A stretch of 64,000 nucleotides of DNA from JAMQPK01 sp963761975 (GCA_963761975.1 CAVXIR010000002.1:1426001-1490000), one strand, 5' to 3'; positions 18,483 to 27,697 are shown, numbered from the stretch's first letter. Numbers and translations are program-made. The notes: a model not told the origin generated them from the sequence alone.

Positions 18483-18782
18483 CTAGGTCGCGCTCTCGCG
18501 CGGCGTCCCCTCCCCCTCGGGTGCCGGCGTCGTGGCTACCGGAGCCGGCGCTGACGGAGGCGTGGGGGTGGTCGGCGGAATTTGGGCCGATTTCCGCGCC
18601 TCTTGCAGCTCTTCGGTGCGGATCTCTTCCTCGAGCGTGTTCTTCAGCTCGTTGGACGCTCGCTTGAACTCGGCAATGCTCTTGCCCAGCGACTTGCCCA
18701 GTTCCGGTAATTTTCGCGGGCCGAAGATGATCAGTGCGATGACTGCTATGATCACCATCTCCGGCATGCCAATCGGGCCCAT
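18483..18782 (-). CDS. tatA: Twin-arginine translocase subunit TatA/TatE
   Basis: Residues 1-20 form a short N-terminal membrane helix (GMPEMVIIAVIALIIFGP), then the hinge FGPRKLPELGKSLGKSIAEFKRA and an amphipathic helix, the TatA signature. An acidic helix (ELKNTLEEEIRTEELQEARK) and a Pro/Thr-rich tail complete 99 residues. TatA oligomers form the translocation pathway with TatC, encoded next. Some single-TatA genomes use one protein for both A and B roles; no separate tatB is visible here. Confidence 0.93.
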   Translation of the reverse strand: MGPIGMPEMVIIAVIALIIFGPRKLPELGKSLGKSIAEFKRASNELKNTLEEEIRTEELQEARKSAQIPPTTPTPPSAPAPVATTPAPEGEGTPRESAT

Positions 18783-18846
18783 AAAATGGCTTGCTCCTTC
18801 GAATTTCGAGTCTTAGATTATACCTTCTTTCGTAGTAACATTTTAC
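18783..18846. promoter_or_regulatory. Divergent promoter region, tatA / S41 protease
   Basis: This 64-bp spacer is notably AT-rich against its surroundings. On the minus strand 18822-18817 reads TATAAT, a perfect -10 box about 35 bp before tatA; its -35 is weak. On the plus strand TTGCTC (18791) and TAGATT (18814) are spaced 17 bp and could serve the protease gene. Both are predictions from sequence only. Confidence 0.35.
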
Positions 18847-20493
18847 GTGACTATGCGCACTTACCGCTCGGTTTCCATGGCAGCGTTCGCTATCGCCCTC
18901 TCGGCGCTGGTGGGTGGGTTTCTGGGGGGACGCGTGCTCGCGACCCAGGATGGCCTGCCCGAACGCATCAAGGTCTTCAGCACGGCGCTCAACCAGATCG
19001 AGCAGAAATACGTCGAGCCGGTCGAATCGGATCGCGTCGTCTACAGCGCGATCAACGGCATGCTCCAGACGCTCGACCCCCACTCGAGCTTCATGGATCC
19101 GAAGGCCTATGCCCTGCTCCGCGAACGCCAGGAAGGCCACTATTACGGCCTGGGCATCAGCATCAATGTGATTGATGGCGACATTACCGTCATGTCCCTC
19201 TTTGAGGGATCGCCGGCCTACCGAAAGGGCATCCGGCGCGGCGACGTGATCGCGAAAATCAACAGCGAAGACGCCAAAGGCTGGACGAGCGAGCAGGCCG
19301 TTCTGAAGCTGCGGGGGCCGCGCGGAACGCCGGTGCACGTGTCGATTCGCCGCTCGGGATACGAGAAGCTGATCGACGTCGAAGTCGTGCGCGATGAGAT
19401 CAGGATTCCGAGCGTGCCCGCTGCGTTCATGATGAACGAGACCACGGGATACATCCAGCTGCGGGATTTCTCAGAGACGACAGATCGAGAGCTTGGCGTC
19501 GCCCTGCGCGACCTGACCAAACAGGGCATGCAGCGGCTGCTGCTCGACATCCGTGAAAATCCGGGTGGACCGCTCGACCAGGCCATCAAGGTGTCGAACC
19601 GGTTCCTGCGGAAGGGCGATCTCATCGTCTACACGCGCGGGCGTATTTCGAACTCCGACCAGAATTACCACGCCGTGGAAAACAGCGATTACACGAACCT
19701 GCCGATGGTCGCGCTGGCGAACCGCCGCAGCGCCAGCGCATCCGAGATTGTGACCGGGGCGCTCCAGGATCACGATCGCGGGCTCGTGGTGGGCGAAACG
19801 ACATGGGGCAAAGCCCTAGTGCAATCCATTTATCGCCTCAGCGAAGGCGCGGGGCTTGCGCTCACGACCGCGCACTATTTCACGCCGGCCGGCCGGTTGA
19901 TTCAGCGGCCGTGGGATGAAAGCTTCGACGAGTACCTCTCGTACACCACGCGCGACCAGGAAGCGAACGTCGAGCATACGCCGTCGCAGTTGAAGTACAC
20001 GCTGCGGCTCGGCCGGAAGGTCTACAGCGGCGGCGGTATCGAGCCCGACCACCGCAAGGCGGGACCGATCGAAGGCTTCAACCCCGGAAAGTTCGCGCGC
20101 CGGCTGTATCCGACGATCTTTGGCAACTACGCGCAGAGATTCGATCGCGAGGGGGACACCCGTTTTGGCAACGCCACGGATCAAAAGGCCCGCCGCACGC
20201 TGACGCGCGAGTTTACTGTAGACGACGCGATGCTCCAGGACTTCAAGGCGTTCGTCAAATCGCAGTTGCGCGATGCGAGCCAGTTCGACGAAGCGGGTTT
20301 CACCGCCGATGTCGAGTTTGTCCGTGCGATGCTTCGCTATGAGATCGACGTTGCGCTGTTCGATGTCGCGACGGCACGGCGTCATCTCCTTGAAAAAGAT
20401 CCGCAGGCGCAATACGCGCTGACGCTCTTTCCGGAAGCGGAGAAGCTGATGCGCGCGACGCCCGTCAAGGGCACTCAGGTCGCAACAAAGTAG
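18847..20493 (+). CDS. S41 family C-terminal processing peptidase (CtpA type)
   Basis: An N-terminal membrane/signal segment (YRSVSMAAFAIALSALVGGFLGG) puts the enzyme in the periplasm. A helical linker ends in LDPHSSFMDPK. A PDZ domain follows (about residues 100-180, SLFEGSPAYRKGIRRGDVIAKIN). The S41 core has LLLDIRENPGGPLDQAI, the nucleophile region NRRSASASEIVTGALQDH and the catalytic lysine in GETTWGKALVQ, then GGGIEPD. These peptidases trim or degrade proteins from the C-terminus. GTG 18847 or ATG 18853 are both possible starts. It is divergent from the tat genes. Confidence 0.93.
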   Translation: MTMRTYRSVSMAAFAIALSALVGGFLGGRVLATQDGLPERIKVFSTALNQIEQKYVEPVESDRVVYSAINGMLQTLDPHSSFMDPKAYALLRERQEGHYYGLGISINVIDGDITVMSLFEGSPAYRKGIRRGDVIAKINSEDAKGWTSEQAVLKLRGPRGTPVHVSIRRSGYEKLIDVEVVRDEIRIPSVPAAFMMNETTGYIQLRDFSETTDRELGVALRDLTKQGMQRLLLDIRENPGGPLDQAIKVSNRFLRKGDLIVYTRGRISNSDQNYHAVENSDYTNLPMVALANRRSASASEIVTGALQDHDRGLVVGETTWGKALVQSIYRLSEGAGLALTTAHYFTPAGRLIQRPWDESFDEYLSYTTRDQEANVEHTPSQLKYTLRLGRKVYSGGGIEPDHRKAGPIEGFNPGKFARRLYPTIFGNYAQRFDREGDTRFGNATDQKARRTLTREFTVDDAMLQDFKAFVKSQLRDASQFDEAGFTADVEFVRAMLRYEIDVALFDVATARRHLLEKDPQAQYALTLFPEAEKLMRATPVKGTQVATK

Positions 20494-20494
20494 A

Positions 20495-20606
20495 GTCCGG
20501 CTTTATAGCCGGACCTCGTGTCCGACCAGCGACCTTCGGCGAAGGGTAGGGCACTTTCCCTACTACTTGTGGGGTTCGAGTTTCTCCTTGCCCCTATATT
20601 TGGGGC
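20495..20606. repeat. Run of short hairpins between S41 protease and smc
   Basis: Three palindromes follow one another: GTCCGGC-N6-GCCGGAC (20495-20514), GTAGGG-N6-CCCTAC (20546-20563) and GCCCC-N7-GGGGC (20590-20606). A CCTTCG-type hairpin lies at 20533-20545. None is followed by a T-run, so simple termination is not obvious. The first belongs to the dispersed GTCCGGC family. The rest of the spacer to 20799 shows no gene. Confidence 0.5.
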
Positions 20607-20769
20607 TTGGTAGACTGACGGCCGTTCCGGGCCCGGGGCCGTGCCCGATTCGGCCGCTTGCACATTTCACTCGTCAAAGTTCCGTCGAGCGCTTCCCAGC
20701 CGCTCGTTACCTTCCCTCCGGAGGGTGCCGCGCGGCTATTTGTCCGTACACAGGAAAACGTGCACAGAA

Positions 20770-20786
20770 AAGGGGTCTGACCCCTT
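20770..20786. repeat. GGGGTCTGACCCC palindromic repeat
   Basis: AAGGGGTCTGACCCCTT lies 14 bp before the smc start. The same core occurs at 28753, 32362, 42696 and, altered, at 47091. In the smc frame it reads EKGSDPF, upstream of the true start. Confidence 0.6.
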
Positions 20787-20799
20787 CACAGGGTTACTT

Positions 20800-23700
20800 A
20801 TGCGTCTTCAACAACTCGAGATAGCGGGTTTCAAGTCATTCTCCGATCGGTCTCACCTTTCATTCGATCGCGGAGTTACGGCGATCGTCGGACCCAACGG
20901 GTGTGGCAAAAGCAACGTCGCGGACGCCATCACCTGGGTGCTCGGCGAACAGAGCGCCAAGAGCCTGCGCGGCGACCGCATGGAAGATGTGATCTTCAAC
21001 GGCAGCGACGCGCGCAAGCCGACCGGCGCCGCCGAAGTGCGGTTGCGGCTGAGCGGCGTGCTGTCGACACCGGTTGCCGTCGAACCGGCTCTCGCCGTTT
21101 CAGCCGAGGCGGTCGATGTGGAAGATGAACGGCCGTCGGTCGCACGCACGATCGAAGTGACCCGCCGTCTCTATCGATCGGGTGAGAGTGAGTACCTGAT
21201 CGACGGCGAGATATGCCGCCTGCGGGACGTGCACGAGCTCCTCATGGACACCGGCCTCGGGGCCAAGGCGTACGCGATCATCGAGCAGGGCAAAATCGGC
21301 ATGATCCTCAGCTCGCGTCCGACCGATCGCCGCCAGCTCATCGAGGAAGCCGCAGGGATTACCAAGTACAAGGCGCGCCGGCGCGCCGCCGAGCTCAAGC
21401 TCGAGGCCGCGCAGCAGAACCTGACCCGCCTGGAAGACATCATCTTCGAGCTCGAGAAGCAGTTCGGATCGCTCAAGCGCCAGTCGGCAAAAGCGCGCCG
21501 CTACAGACGCCTGCGTGACGAGCTGCGGCACTGGGAGAAGCTGCTCTTCGCCGGCCGGTATCGGGAATCGGTGCAGAAGCTCGAGTCGGTGCGTGCCCGT
21601 CTGGCGGATGTGCACCTTCGCGAGACAGCGGCGGCCTCTGCCGTGTCGGAGGCGGAGACGGATTTCAGCCGTATCCGCTTGACGCTCGTGGACGCCGAAG
21701 GGCACGCCACGCGCGCACGCGAGGAGGTGCACGCCTGCGAGCTGGATATCAACCGGCGTCAGCAGCAGATTGAGTTCAACCGTGAGCAGGTCGCCGCTCT
21801 GGCGGCGCGTGCCGAGGAAGTGCGCGCAGAGCTTGCGGCGCTCGAGAGCAGGCGCGAACCCGGACGAGTGCTTCTTGCGGAACGCCGCGAGGCCGCGGCA
21901 CGCGCGAGCCAGGATCAGGAGCACGCGGCCGCCGAGCTGGAGCGGATCGACTCCGAGTACGTGGAAGAAAGCCGGCATATCGAAGGTCTCGAGGCCGACG
22001 TCGAAGCGGCGCGGTCGGAAGTGTTTTCGGCGCTGAATGTGGCCACCACACTCCGACACGCTATTCAGCACGCCGAAGAAGCGACAGGGCGCGTCTCCGA
22101 GGAGCTGTCAAAGCTTGGTCTTGAAGGGGCGGAGCTGCGGATCGAGAAAGATCGGCTGGAAGACGATCGAACAGTCACCTCGGACGGATTGCGCCGCGTC
22201 AAGGAGGCGGTCGAAGCATCGATGCACGCGAAGACCGCTCGGGAAACCGAACTGGCAACCGCCCGCATCGAGCTCGAATGGAAGTCGAACAACCTGCAGG
22301 CTCGCGAGCGTGAGCTGGCCGGGCTGACGGCCCGCCTTGCATCGCTGACAGATCTGGAGGAAGCACGCGCCGGTTACACCGACGCGGCGCGGATTGTGTT
22401 GCAGCAGGCCAACGGCCACGTGGGGCAGCAGGGCTCGGTCGCCGATTATCTCGAGGTCGAGCCGAAATACGAGCGCGCCGTCGAAGCCTGCCTCGGCGAT
22501 CTCATCCAGCACGTCATCGTCTCGAGCCACGAGCAGGCCCAGGCCGGCCTTGATTTGATTCGCCAGGAAAACGTCGGTCGGTGCGGGTTCGTCGTCCTCG
22601 AAGGAGCCGACGTCGCCTCCGGCTTCAGACGTGCCACCGACAATGGGACGGACACGCTGGTCGGTTTGACCCCACTTGATTCGGTGCTGCGCATCGCCGG
22701 CCCGCACGCCACGGCTATCGGTGCGGCGATGCCCGATGGCTTTATCGCCGACGATCTCTCCGCCGCATTGAGCGCGGCGGGATCGACCTCGGCGTGCATT
22801 GCCACCCTGACCGGCGACGTCGTCCGCGGGCGCCTGCTCGTGTCAGGCGGCAGCAAGGATGAGGGGCGCGCTATCCTCGGAATCAAACGCGAGATCAAGG
22901 AACTGCGCGATCGAATTACCGGCGAAGAAGCCGAGCGCGATCAGTCGATTACCGAGGTCGCCGCGCTCGAAACACGTATCGTGCAGTCGTCCAACGCGCT
23001 CTCAGCAGTGAACGCCGACCTGCATCGGGAAGAGAAGGCCATCATCGCGCTCGAGATGCAGTTGCAGCGGTCGGCCGACGATCTGCAGAAGGTGCAGAAG
23101 AAGTTCGAGCTGCTCGATATCGAGCGTCGCAGCGCGGAAGAACAGCGCCAGGGGCTCGAAGCCCGTCAGCGTGAAGCGCACGAGTCGATTGCGCGGCTCG
23201 AGCAGGAACAGCGTGCCGCGGACGAGAAGTTGTCACAGACGCAGCATCGCCTTGGCGTTGCGCGCGAATCGCTGCAGACGCTGGCCCGCCGTGCCGCAGA
23301 GACGAAAGCGTCGTACGCCACGCTGGTGGAGCGGACGAGTGCGCTGAGCGCCGATGTCGTGCGCCTCGAAGAGGTCAACCGCGACCTCGAGGCGCGCATC
23401 GGCGCCTCGCAGGCGGGCGCAACCGACATCGACACCAAGAACACGAGCCTGAGGCGGCTGATCGAGGAAACCTTTCAGATGCTCGATCGCGATGGCGAGC
23501 GCCTCGAAGCGCTCCGCGGCGGCGTGCGCGCGGCCGAGGAATCGCTGACCGAGTTGAGGCACCAGGCCGACTCAATCGAACGGGCCACACGTGAAGCCCG
23601 CAGGGCGCTCGAGGCGATTCATACCGAAGTGGGCGAGCTCGAGGTGACGCACGCAACCGAACAGAGCCATCTCTCGCATCTCGCGCAGTCGTGCGTCGAC

Positions 23701-24513
23701 ACACTGCAGCTGACGCTGGATGAAGTTGCCGAAGAAGTGCAGGCGGCCGACGTCGGTCGCGCCGGCACAGAACCCGTCGTGCGCGACTTCAGTCGCGGCG
23801 ACGCCGACGAAGAACCTGAAGATGCCGAGGAGGGTGGCGAGACCATACCGGAGCCGGCGATGGCTGCGTCAGCGACTCCCGAAGAGCATATCGTGCGCCT
23901 GCGTCAGAAGATCGACAGGCTTGGCCCCGTCAACATGATGGCCATCGATCAGTTCGACGAGCTCAACACGCGTCATCAGTTCCTGACGACGCAGCGTAAG
24001 GACTTGACCGACTCGATCGCGTTAACGGGCGACACAATCAGGAAGATCGATGAAACCAGCAAGGTTCGATTCCGCGAAGCATTTGCCGCCATCAGGGAGA
24101 ATTTCCAGGGCACCTTCAGCACCCTGTTCGGTGGAGGGCACGCCACCATCGCGCTGCTCGACGAGAACGACATCCTCGAGAGCGGCATCGAAGTGGTCGC
24201 CTCACCTCCTGGAAAGCGCCTGCAGAGCGTTCAGCTCCTGTCCGGAGGGGAGAAAGCGCTGGCTGCAATCGCCCTGATGTTTGCCATCTTCAAGTTCAAA
24301 CCCAGCCCGTTCTGCGTGCTCGACGAGATCGACGCGCCCCTGGACGATGCAAACATCGGCCGGTTCGTGGAGATGCTCCAGGGTATGCAGGAACATACAC
24401 AGTTCATCATCATCACCCACAGCCGCAAGACCATGGAGATTGCCGACCGGCTGTACGGCGTCACGATGGAGGAACCGGGGGTCTCGAAACTGATTTCCAT
24501 CGACTTGAATTAA
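20800..24513 (+). CDS. smc: Chromosome segregation protein SMC
   Basis: An SMC dimer ATPase organises and separates the chromosome. The head N-half has Walker A GPNGCGKSN at residues 31-39 and QGKIGMILSS. Long coiled coils run on both sides of a hinge (about residues 545-690, VADYLEVEPKYERAVEACLGD to GGSKDEGRAILG). The C-terminal half has PVNMMAIDQFDEL, the ABC signature LLSGGEKALAAIALMFA near residue 1145 and Walker B FCVLDEIDAPLDD near 1170. I chose ATG 20800 (MRLQQLEIAGFKSF), the standard SMC N-terminus; the open frame upstream is repeat DNA. It has 1237 residues, normal for bacterial SMC. scpA and scpB are not nearby. Confidence 0.97.
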   Translation: MRLQQLEIAGFKSFSDRSHLSFDRGVTAIVGPNGCGKSNVADAITWVLGEQSAKSLRGDRMEDVIFNGSDARKPTGAAEVRLRLSGVLSTPVAVEPALAVSAEAVDVEDERPSVARTIEVTRRLYRSGESEYLIDGEICRLRDVHELLMDTGLGAKAYAIIEQGKIGMILSSRPTDRRQLIEEAAGITKYKARRRAAELKLEAAQQNLTRLEDIIFELEKQFGSLKRQSAKARRYRRLRDELRHWEKLLFAGRYRESVQKLESVRARLADVHLRETAAASAVSEAETDFSRIRLTLVDAEGHATRAREEVHACELDINRRQQQIEFNREQVAALAARAEEVRAELAALESRREPGRVLLAERREAAARASQDQEHAAAELERIDSEYVEESRHIEGLEADVEAARSEVFSALNVATTLRHAIQHAEEATGRVSEELSKLGLEGAELRIEKDRLEDDRTVTSDGLRRVKEAVEASMHAKTARETELATARIELEWKSNNLQARERELAGLTARLASLTDLEEARAGYTDAARIVLQQANGHVGQQGSVADYLEVEPKYERAVEACLGDLIQHVIVSSHEQAQAGLDLIRQENVGRCGFVVLEGADVASGFRRATDNGTDTLVGLTPLDSVLRIAGPHATAIGAAMPDGFIADDLSAALSAAGSTSACIATLTGDVVRGRLLVSGGSKDEGRAILGIKREIKELRDRITGEEAERDQSITEVAALETRIVQSSNALSAVNADLHREEKAIIALEMQLQRSADDLQKVQKKFELLDIERRSAEEQRQGLEARQREAHESIARLEQEQRAADEKLSQTQHRLGVARESLQTLARRAAETKASYATLVERTSALSADVVRLEEVNRDLEARIGASQAGATDIDTKNTSLRRLIEETFQMLDRDGERLEALRGGVRAAEESLTELRHQADSIERATREARRALEAIHTEVGELEVTHATEQSHLSHLAQSCVDTLQLTLDEVAEEVQAADVGRAGTEPVVRDFSRGDADEEPEDAEEGGETIPEPAMAASATPEEHIVRLRQKIDRLGPVNMMAIDQFDELNTRHQFLTTQRKDLTDSIALTGDTIRKIDETSKVRFREAFAAIRENFQGTFSTLFGGGHATIALLDENDILESGIEVVASPPGKRLQSVQLLSGGEKALAAIALMFAIFKFKPSPFCVLDEIDAPLDDANIGRFVEMLQGMQEHTQFIIITHSRKTMEIADRLYGVTMEEPGVSKLISIDLN

Positions 24514-24558
24514 GTCATCGGACGAAACATTCGAGCCCCCTGGTTCGTCAGGTACCAC

Positions 24559-25362
24559 ATGCACGCAGCCTTAGGCCCCAGGCGGTTCGTCCTCATGGCC
24601 GGTCTGGGCATTCTCACCAGCTTCGGGTGCGATGTCACGATAAAGGACGGTGACCTGTCGGTGCGCCACCTTCAGGGGCGCGCCACTCAGGAGTGGAATC
24701 GCAAGTATCCCCTGGCCCCTAAGGGACGGTTCGAGATTACCAACAGCAACGGGCCCATCGAGGTTGTCGCGGGCGCGCCCGGCCACGTCGAGGTGGCGGC
24801 CGTCATGACAGCGACGTCGATGACCAACGAGCGCGCGGCAGAGCTTCTTCGCGCGACCAAAATCGACGAGACCGTTGCGGCCGACCGCATTGCCATCGTC
24901 ACCCAGCTGAACCGCCGCGGGGGGAACGTCCAGATCAGCTTCAAGGTGGCCGTTCCGCCGGATGCGCGTGTGGAAACCACGCTGAATAACGACACTCTGA
25001 AGGCCCACGGCCTGCGCGGTCACATCAAGGCGATGGTGATCAACGGCGAGATCGATTTCACGGGATTGCGAGGCACGGTGGATACGGCATCGGTCAACGG
25101 TCCCGTTTCCGTGAAAATGGCCGAGGTCACCGGCCGCGTGCGGGTCGAGAGCACGAACGGTCAGATTTCGATCGAAGTACCCCGGGACGCGAAGGCAACG
25201 CTGAACGTGCGCTCGGTGAACGGCGGCATTACCGTCACGGGCCTCGAATCGCAGGAGGCCTCGGGTCGCCGCATTCGCAGCCTCGAGTCGCAGCTCAACG
25301 GCGGGGGGCCGGAAATCGACGTCCGCGTCACAAATGGCCGAATTACGATCGAGGGGAAGTAG
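24559..25362 (+). CDS. DUF4097-type beta-repeat lipoprotein
   Basis: The N-terminus RRFVLMAGLGILTSFGCDV carries a lipobox (TSFGC), so the protein is probably a lipoprotein. The body is made of repeated short beta strands with N-G-x-I/V motifs: NSNGPIEVVAG, VNGEIDFTGLRG, ASVNGPVSVKM, STNGQISIEVP, SVNGGITVTG and VTNGRITIEGK. This is the pattern of DUF4097/DUF4098 'adhesin-like' proteins, which form a right-handed beta structure of unknown role. It lies 45 bp after smc on the same strand. ATG 24595 is an alternative start that would leave a very short signal. Confidence 0.75.
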   Translation: MHAALGPRRFVLMAGLGILTSFGCDVTIKDGDLSVRHLQGRATQEWNRKYPLAPKGRFEITNSNGPIEVVAGAPGHVEVAAVMTATSMTNERAAELLRATKIDETVAADRIAIVTQLNRRGGNVQISFKVAVPPDARVETTLNNDTLKAHGLRGHIKAMVINGEIDFTGLRGTVDTASVNGPVSVKMAEVTGRVRVESTNGQISIEVPRDAKATLNVRSVNGGITVTGLESQEASGRRIRSLESQLNGGGPEIDVRVTNGRITIEGK

Positions 25363-25363
25363 T

Positions 25364-25412
25364 GGCAATGGCAGATGGCAACGGTAAACCGTGAACGTAA
25401 ACGGTGAACGAA
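25364..25412. repeat. 7-bp-period repeat overlapping the start of the M48 peptidase gene
   Basis: TGGCAATGGCAGATGGCAAC is followed by ACGGTAA-ACCGTGA-ACGTAA-ACGGTGA-ACG, an approximate 7-bp period. The GTG start of the next gene lies within it, so the first residues (MNED) are repeat-encoded. Confidence 0.45.
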
Positions 25413-26511
25413 GACAAAGCCACTCGATACCATCGTCTCGGGCGCCGCGCGCGCATTCTTTCGACCCTCTGGACCAGTGTCATTCTCATTGGCCTGCTCG
25501 TCCTGGGCGCCTCGGCCTCTCTGCGCGAATGGGCCTCCAGTATCGCAGTCGGTAGCCCGACCCTCGTTGTCGCCCTCTACGTCCTGGTCTTGTCCCTCCT
25601 TTTTGACGCCGCGACGCTGCCGTTCAGTGTGTATCGCGGGTTTCTTTTGGAGCAGCGCTACGGGCTGGCTACAGAGACGATAGGGCATTGGCTGAAGGAC
25701 CACGCAAAGGCAGTCGTCATCGGAGTCCTGTTTGCCGAAGCAGCAGCCGTGTTCGTGTACTTCACGCTGCGTCATTGGCCCGGCAGCTGGTGGGTGCTCG
25801 CAGGCCTGGGTTATGCGTTGGTGACGATCGTGCTCGTAAATCTCGCGCCGGTCGTGTTGCTGCCGCTGTTTTTCACGTTCAAGCCTCTGCAAAAGGACGC
25901 GCTGCGCGATCGGCTGACCGCGCTTGCGTCGAAAGCAGGCACGCATGTCATGGGCGTGTATGAATGGACGCTGAGCGACCGGACAAAAAAAGCCAATGCG
26001 GCGCTCGCTGGCATCGGCCACACGCGACGAATTCTGCTGTCCGACACGCTGCTCGCCGAATACTCTGATGACGAGATCGAGGTGATTCTGGCGCACGAGC
26101 TCGCGCATCACGTGCACCGGGATATCTGGTCGTCGGTCGTTTTCGACATACTGCTCGACATTCGCCGGATTGTTTGCGGCGCACCAGCTGTTGCAGTGGG
26201 CTGTGCCGTATTTCCAATTGCAGGGTGCTGCCGATCCGGCAGGGGTGCCGCTGCTGGTGCTGACGGCTGGTGTGATCGGCCTGTGCGTGCGTCCGCTTCT
26301 GAACGCGATCTCACGATCGCACGAGCGGCGTGCCGATTCGTTTGCGCTGCAGATGACAGAGAACCCGACGGCGTTCATCACCGCCATGAAGCGCCTGGGC
26401 CAGCAGAATCTTGCCGAAGACAATCCGTCGCCGTTCGTGCTGGCGTTTTTCTACACGCATCCGCCGATCAAAGAGCGGCTCAGCGCCGCGCAAAGCTGGA
26501 CACGGACATAG
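25404..26511 (+). CDS. M48 family metallopeptidase (Ste24-like), frameshifted near base 26160
   Basis: An integral-membrane zinc protease. Four membrane segments precede the zinc motif HELAHH (near 26095), with YEWTLSDRTKKANAALAGIG and RRILLSDTLL typical of Ste24/HtpX-like M48 enzymes. After VFDILLD the frame changes: the expected continuation FAGLFAAHQLLQWAVPYFQL, the third zinc ligand region SRSHERRADSFALQM, and FFYTHPPIKERL lie in the frame of 26161-26511. Deleting the A at 26160 restores one protein of about 368 residues. As printed the first frame would run on to 26516 with a nonsense tail. Sequencing error or a recent mutation are both possible. Confidence 0.8.
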
Positions 26512-26517
26512 ATTGAA

Positions 26518-26548
26518 TGCGATGGGTGCGATAGGTGCGATAGGTGCG
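26518..26548. repeat. 9-bp tandem repeat (GATAGGTGC)
   Basis: About three tandem copies of GAT(G/A)GGTGC directly after the M48 gene, with a further partial copy (GGTGCGATAGG) near 26581. Its period is 9, so it does not belong to the 7-bp arrays. Confidence 0.5.
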
Positions 26549-26591
26549 TCGGGGGTTTGGATGAGTGTCCGGGTTCCCGCGGTGCGATAGG

Positions 26592-27017
26592 CTATGGCGG
26601 GTGCGTCGCGGAAGCTCGCGCGAGTTCCCGCGACGGAGGCGGATAGCCGGACCGCGCGTTGATGCCGATCGCGATGATGATTCCCAGCAGAATTCCCGGA
26701 AACAACGCCGAAGCAGGGGAGCCAAGAAAGAATATCCAAGCGAGCATTGCGCCGACCATCGTCGTGCCGAGCAGGAGCACGCCCACCAGCGCGGTTCGCG
26801 GAATCAGCAACAGGATGGCCCCGGCGATCTGCATCGAGCCGGTGAGGTAGCGCAGCCAGTCGCCAAGCCCGATCTGGTGAAAGATCTCAATCCACATCCG
26901 ATCTGAGAACTTCTGAGGGCCGAGGCCAAGAAAGGCCACGCTGACGGCGATGCGCGGCACCCATCTCGCGATCAAGCCGATGCGGTCGGGTGTTCGCTCG
27001 GCCGGCAGCTCGAACAT
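26592..27017 (-). CDS. DoxX-like small membrane protein
   Basis: The protein has 141 residues with four hydrophobic segments: WVPRIAVSVAFLGLGPQKF, YLTGSMQIAGAILLLIP, ALVGVLLLGTTMVGAMLAWIF and FPGILLGIIIAIGI. The arrangement, with LGLGPQKFSDRMWIEIFHQIGLGDWLRY between helices 1 and 2, fits the DoxX/DoxD family of four-helix membrane proteins, whose biochemical role is mostly unknown. It starts immediately after the stop of the small gene 27018-27241, suggesting one transcript. Confidence 0.7.
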   Translation of the reverse strand: MFELPAERTPDRIGLIARWVPRIAVSVAFLGLGPQKFSDRMWIEIFHQIGLGDWLRYLTGSMQIAGAILLLIPRTALVGVLLLGTTMVGAMLAWIFFLGSPASALFPGILLGIIIAIGINARSGYPPPSRELARASATHPP

Positions 27018-27241
27018 CTATTGCTTTCTGACGTAAGCAGGGGCCTGGATCGTGATGGCCAGCGGCGTTTGCGCAATGAGGAGCTCTTCGACTGCTGAGA
27101 TCTCGAGCGTATCGGGCTCATCGGGTGAGGGCCGCGGGTTGTCAGCACCCATCGGCCCGAGAAGTCCGTAACCCTGGACTGCGCGCCGGCAAGCGCGGCG
27201 AGAAGGGCGACGGCAAACGTGCACGCGAGTGTTACCCGCAT
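27018..27241 (-). pseudogene. Short secreted protein, apparently frameshifted
   Basis: From ATG 27241 a signal peptide (MRVTLACTFAVALLAALAG) is followed by AQSRVTDFSGRWVL, a motif seen at the start of many acidobacterial secreted proteins (DFSGTW-like). The frame then turns into a Ser/Arg-rich tail running over the DoxX gene, while a second frame from about 27143 reads DNPRPSPDEPDTLEISAVEELLIAQTP and stops cleanly next to the DoxX start. Joining them needs one missing base (or two extra). Even then the product would be only about 74 residues, so it could be a gene remnant. Low certainty. Confidence 0.4.
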
Positions 27242-27308
27242 GAAGCAGCACTCGGTTTGACACCCTCGCTTCGGTTTTGTTCTCGGCGCGAAGGCGACTT
27301 GACACTAG

Positions 27309-27343
27309 ATAAGTATTTAACTTATATTAGTAATAACTTATAT
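27309..27343 (+). promoter_or_regulatory. Probable ArsR operator/promoter abutting the start codon
   Basis: An AT-rich island in GC-rich DNA. ATAAGT-N5-ACTTAT forms a dyad (27309-27325), and TAACTTATAT occurs twice as a direct repeat (27318-27327 and 27334-27343), 16 bp apart. The second copy touches the ATG at 27344, with no Shine-Dalgarno, so the mRNA may be leaderless. ArsR-family repressors bind AT-rich dyads at their own promoters; self-regulation is inferred. Confidence 0.5.
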
Positions 27344-27697
27344 ATGGCCGGCGAACCGACCGTCGCCCAACGTCTGGCCGTCCTGGCTGATCCGACGAGA
27401 CAGGCTCTCCTCGACCTCCTGCGTGAGAAGCCGCAGCGGGTGGGCGATCTTGCGGCGCGGCTGCCAGTCAGTGGACCGGCCGTTTCCCAGCACCTCAAGG
27501 TGCTGCAGAAGGCCCAGGTCGTCCGCGACGAATGGCGCGGGACCAGCCACTACTTCAGCCTCGACCCTCACGGCTTCGAAGCGGTCAGACGATATGCCGA
27601 CCTCATGTGGCAGGACGCGCTGAATGCGTTCGCCGAGTACGTCAACGAACAGGTGAACCCGCCGCCCGCGGGGCGGCGGAAGGGGAAGAAGCGATGA
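27344..27697 (+). CDS. ArsR-family winged-helix transcriptional regulator
   Basis: ATG 27344 gives MAGEPTVAQRLAVLADPTRQALLDLLREKPQRVGDLAARLPVSGPAVSQHLKVLQKAQVVRDEWRG, the classic ArsR helix-turn-helix with recognition helix SGPAVSQHLKVL, followed by the beta wing RGTSHYFSL and a dimerisation helix. No cysteine metal-binding motif is visible, so it is not an obvious metal sensor. It overlaps the SRPBCC gene by ATGA. This ArsR-SRPBCC (AHSA1) pair is common and the two are usually co-regulated. The longer open frame upstream lacks typical sequence. Confidence 0.88.
   Translation: MAGEPTVAQRLAVLADPTRQALLDLLREKPQRVGDLAARLPVSGPAVSQHLKVLQKAQVVRDEWRGTSHYFSLDPHGFEAVRRYADLMWQDALNAFAEYVNEQVNPPPAGRRKGKKR

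Noticed and set aside
18391..19338. Long in-frame extension upstream of tatC
   Set aside because: It would run across tatA and antisense to the S41 protease; TatC family length fits a start at 18390 or 18438.
20640..20800. N-terminal extension of SMC from 20641
   Set aside because: The extension is repeat-derived; ATG 20800 gives the canonical SMC N-terminus.
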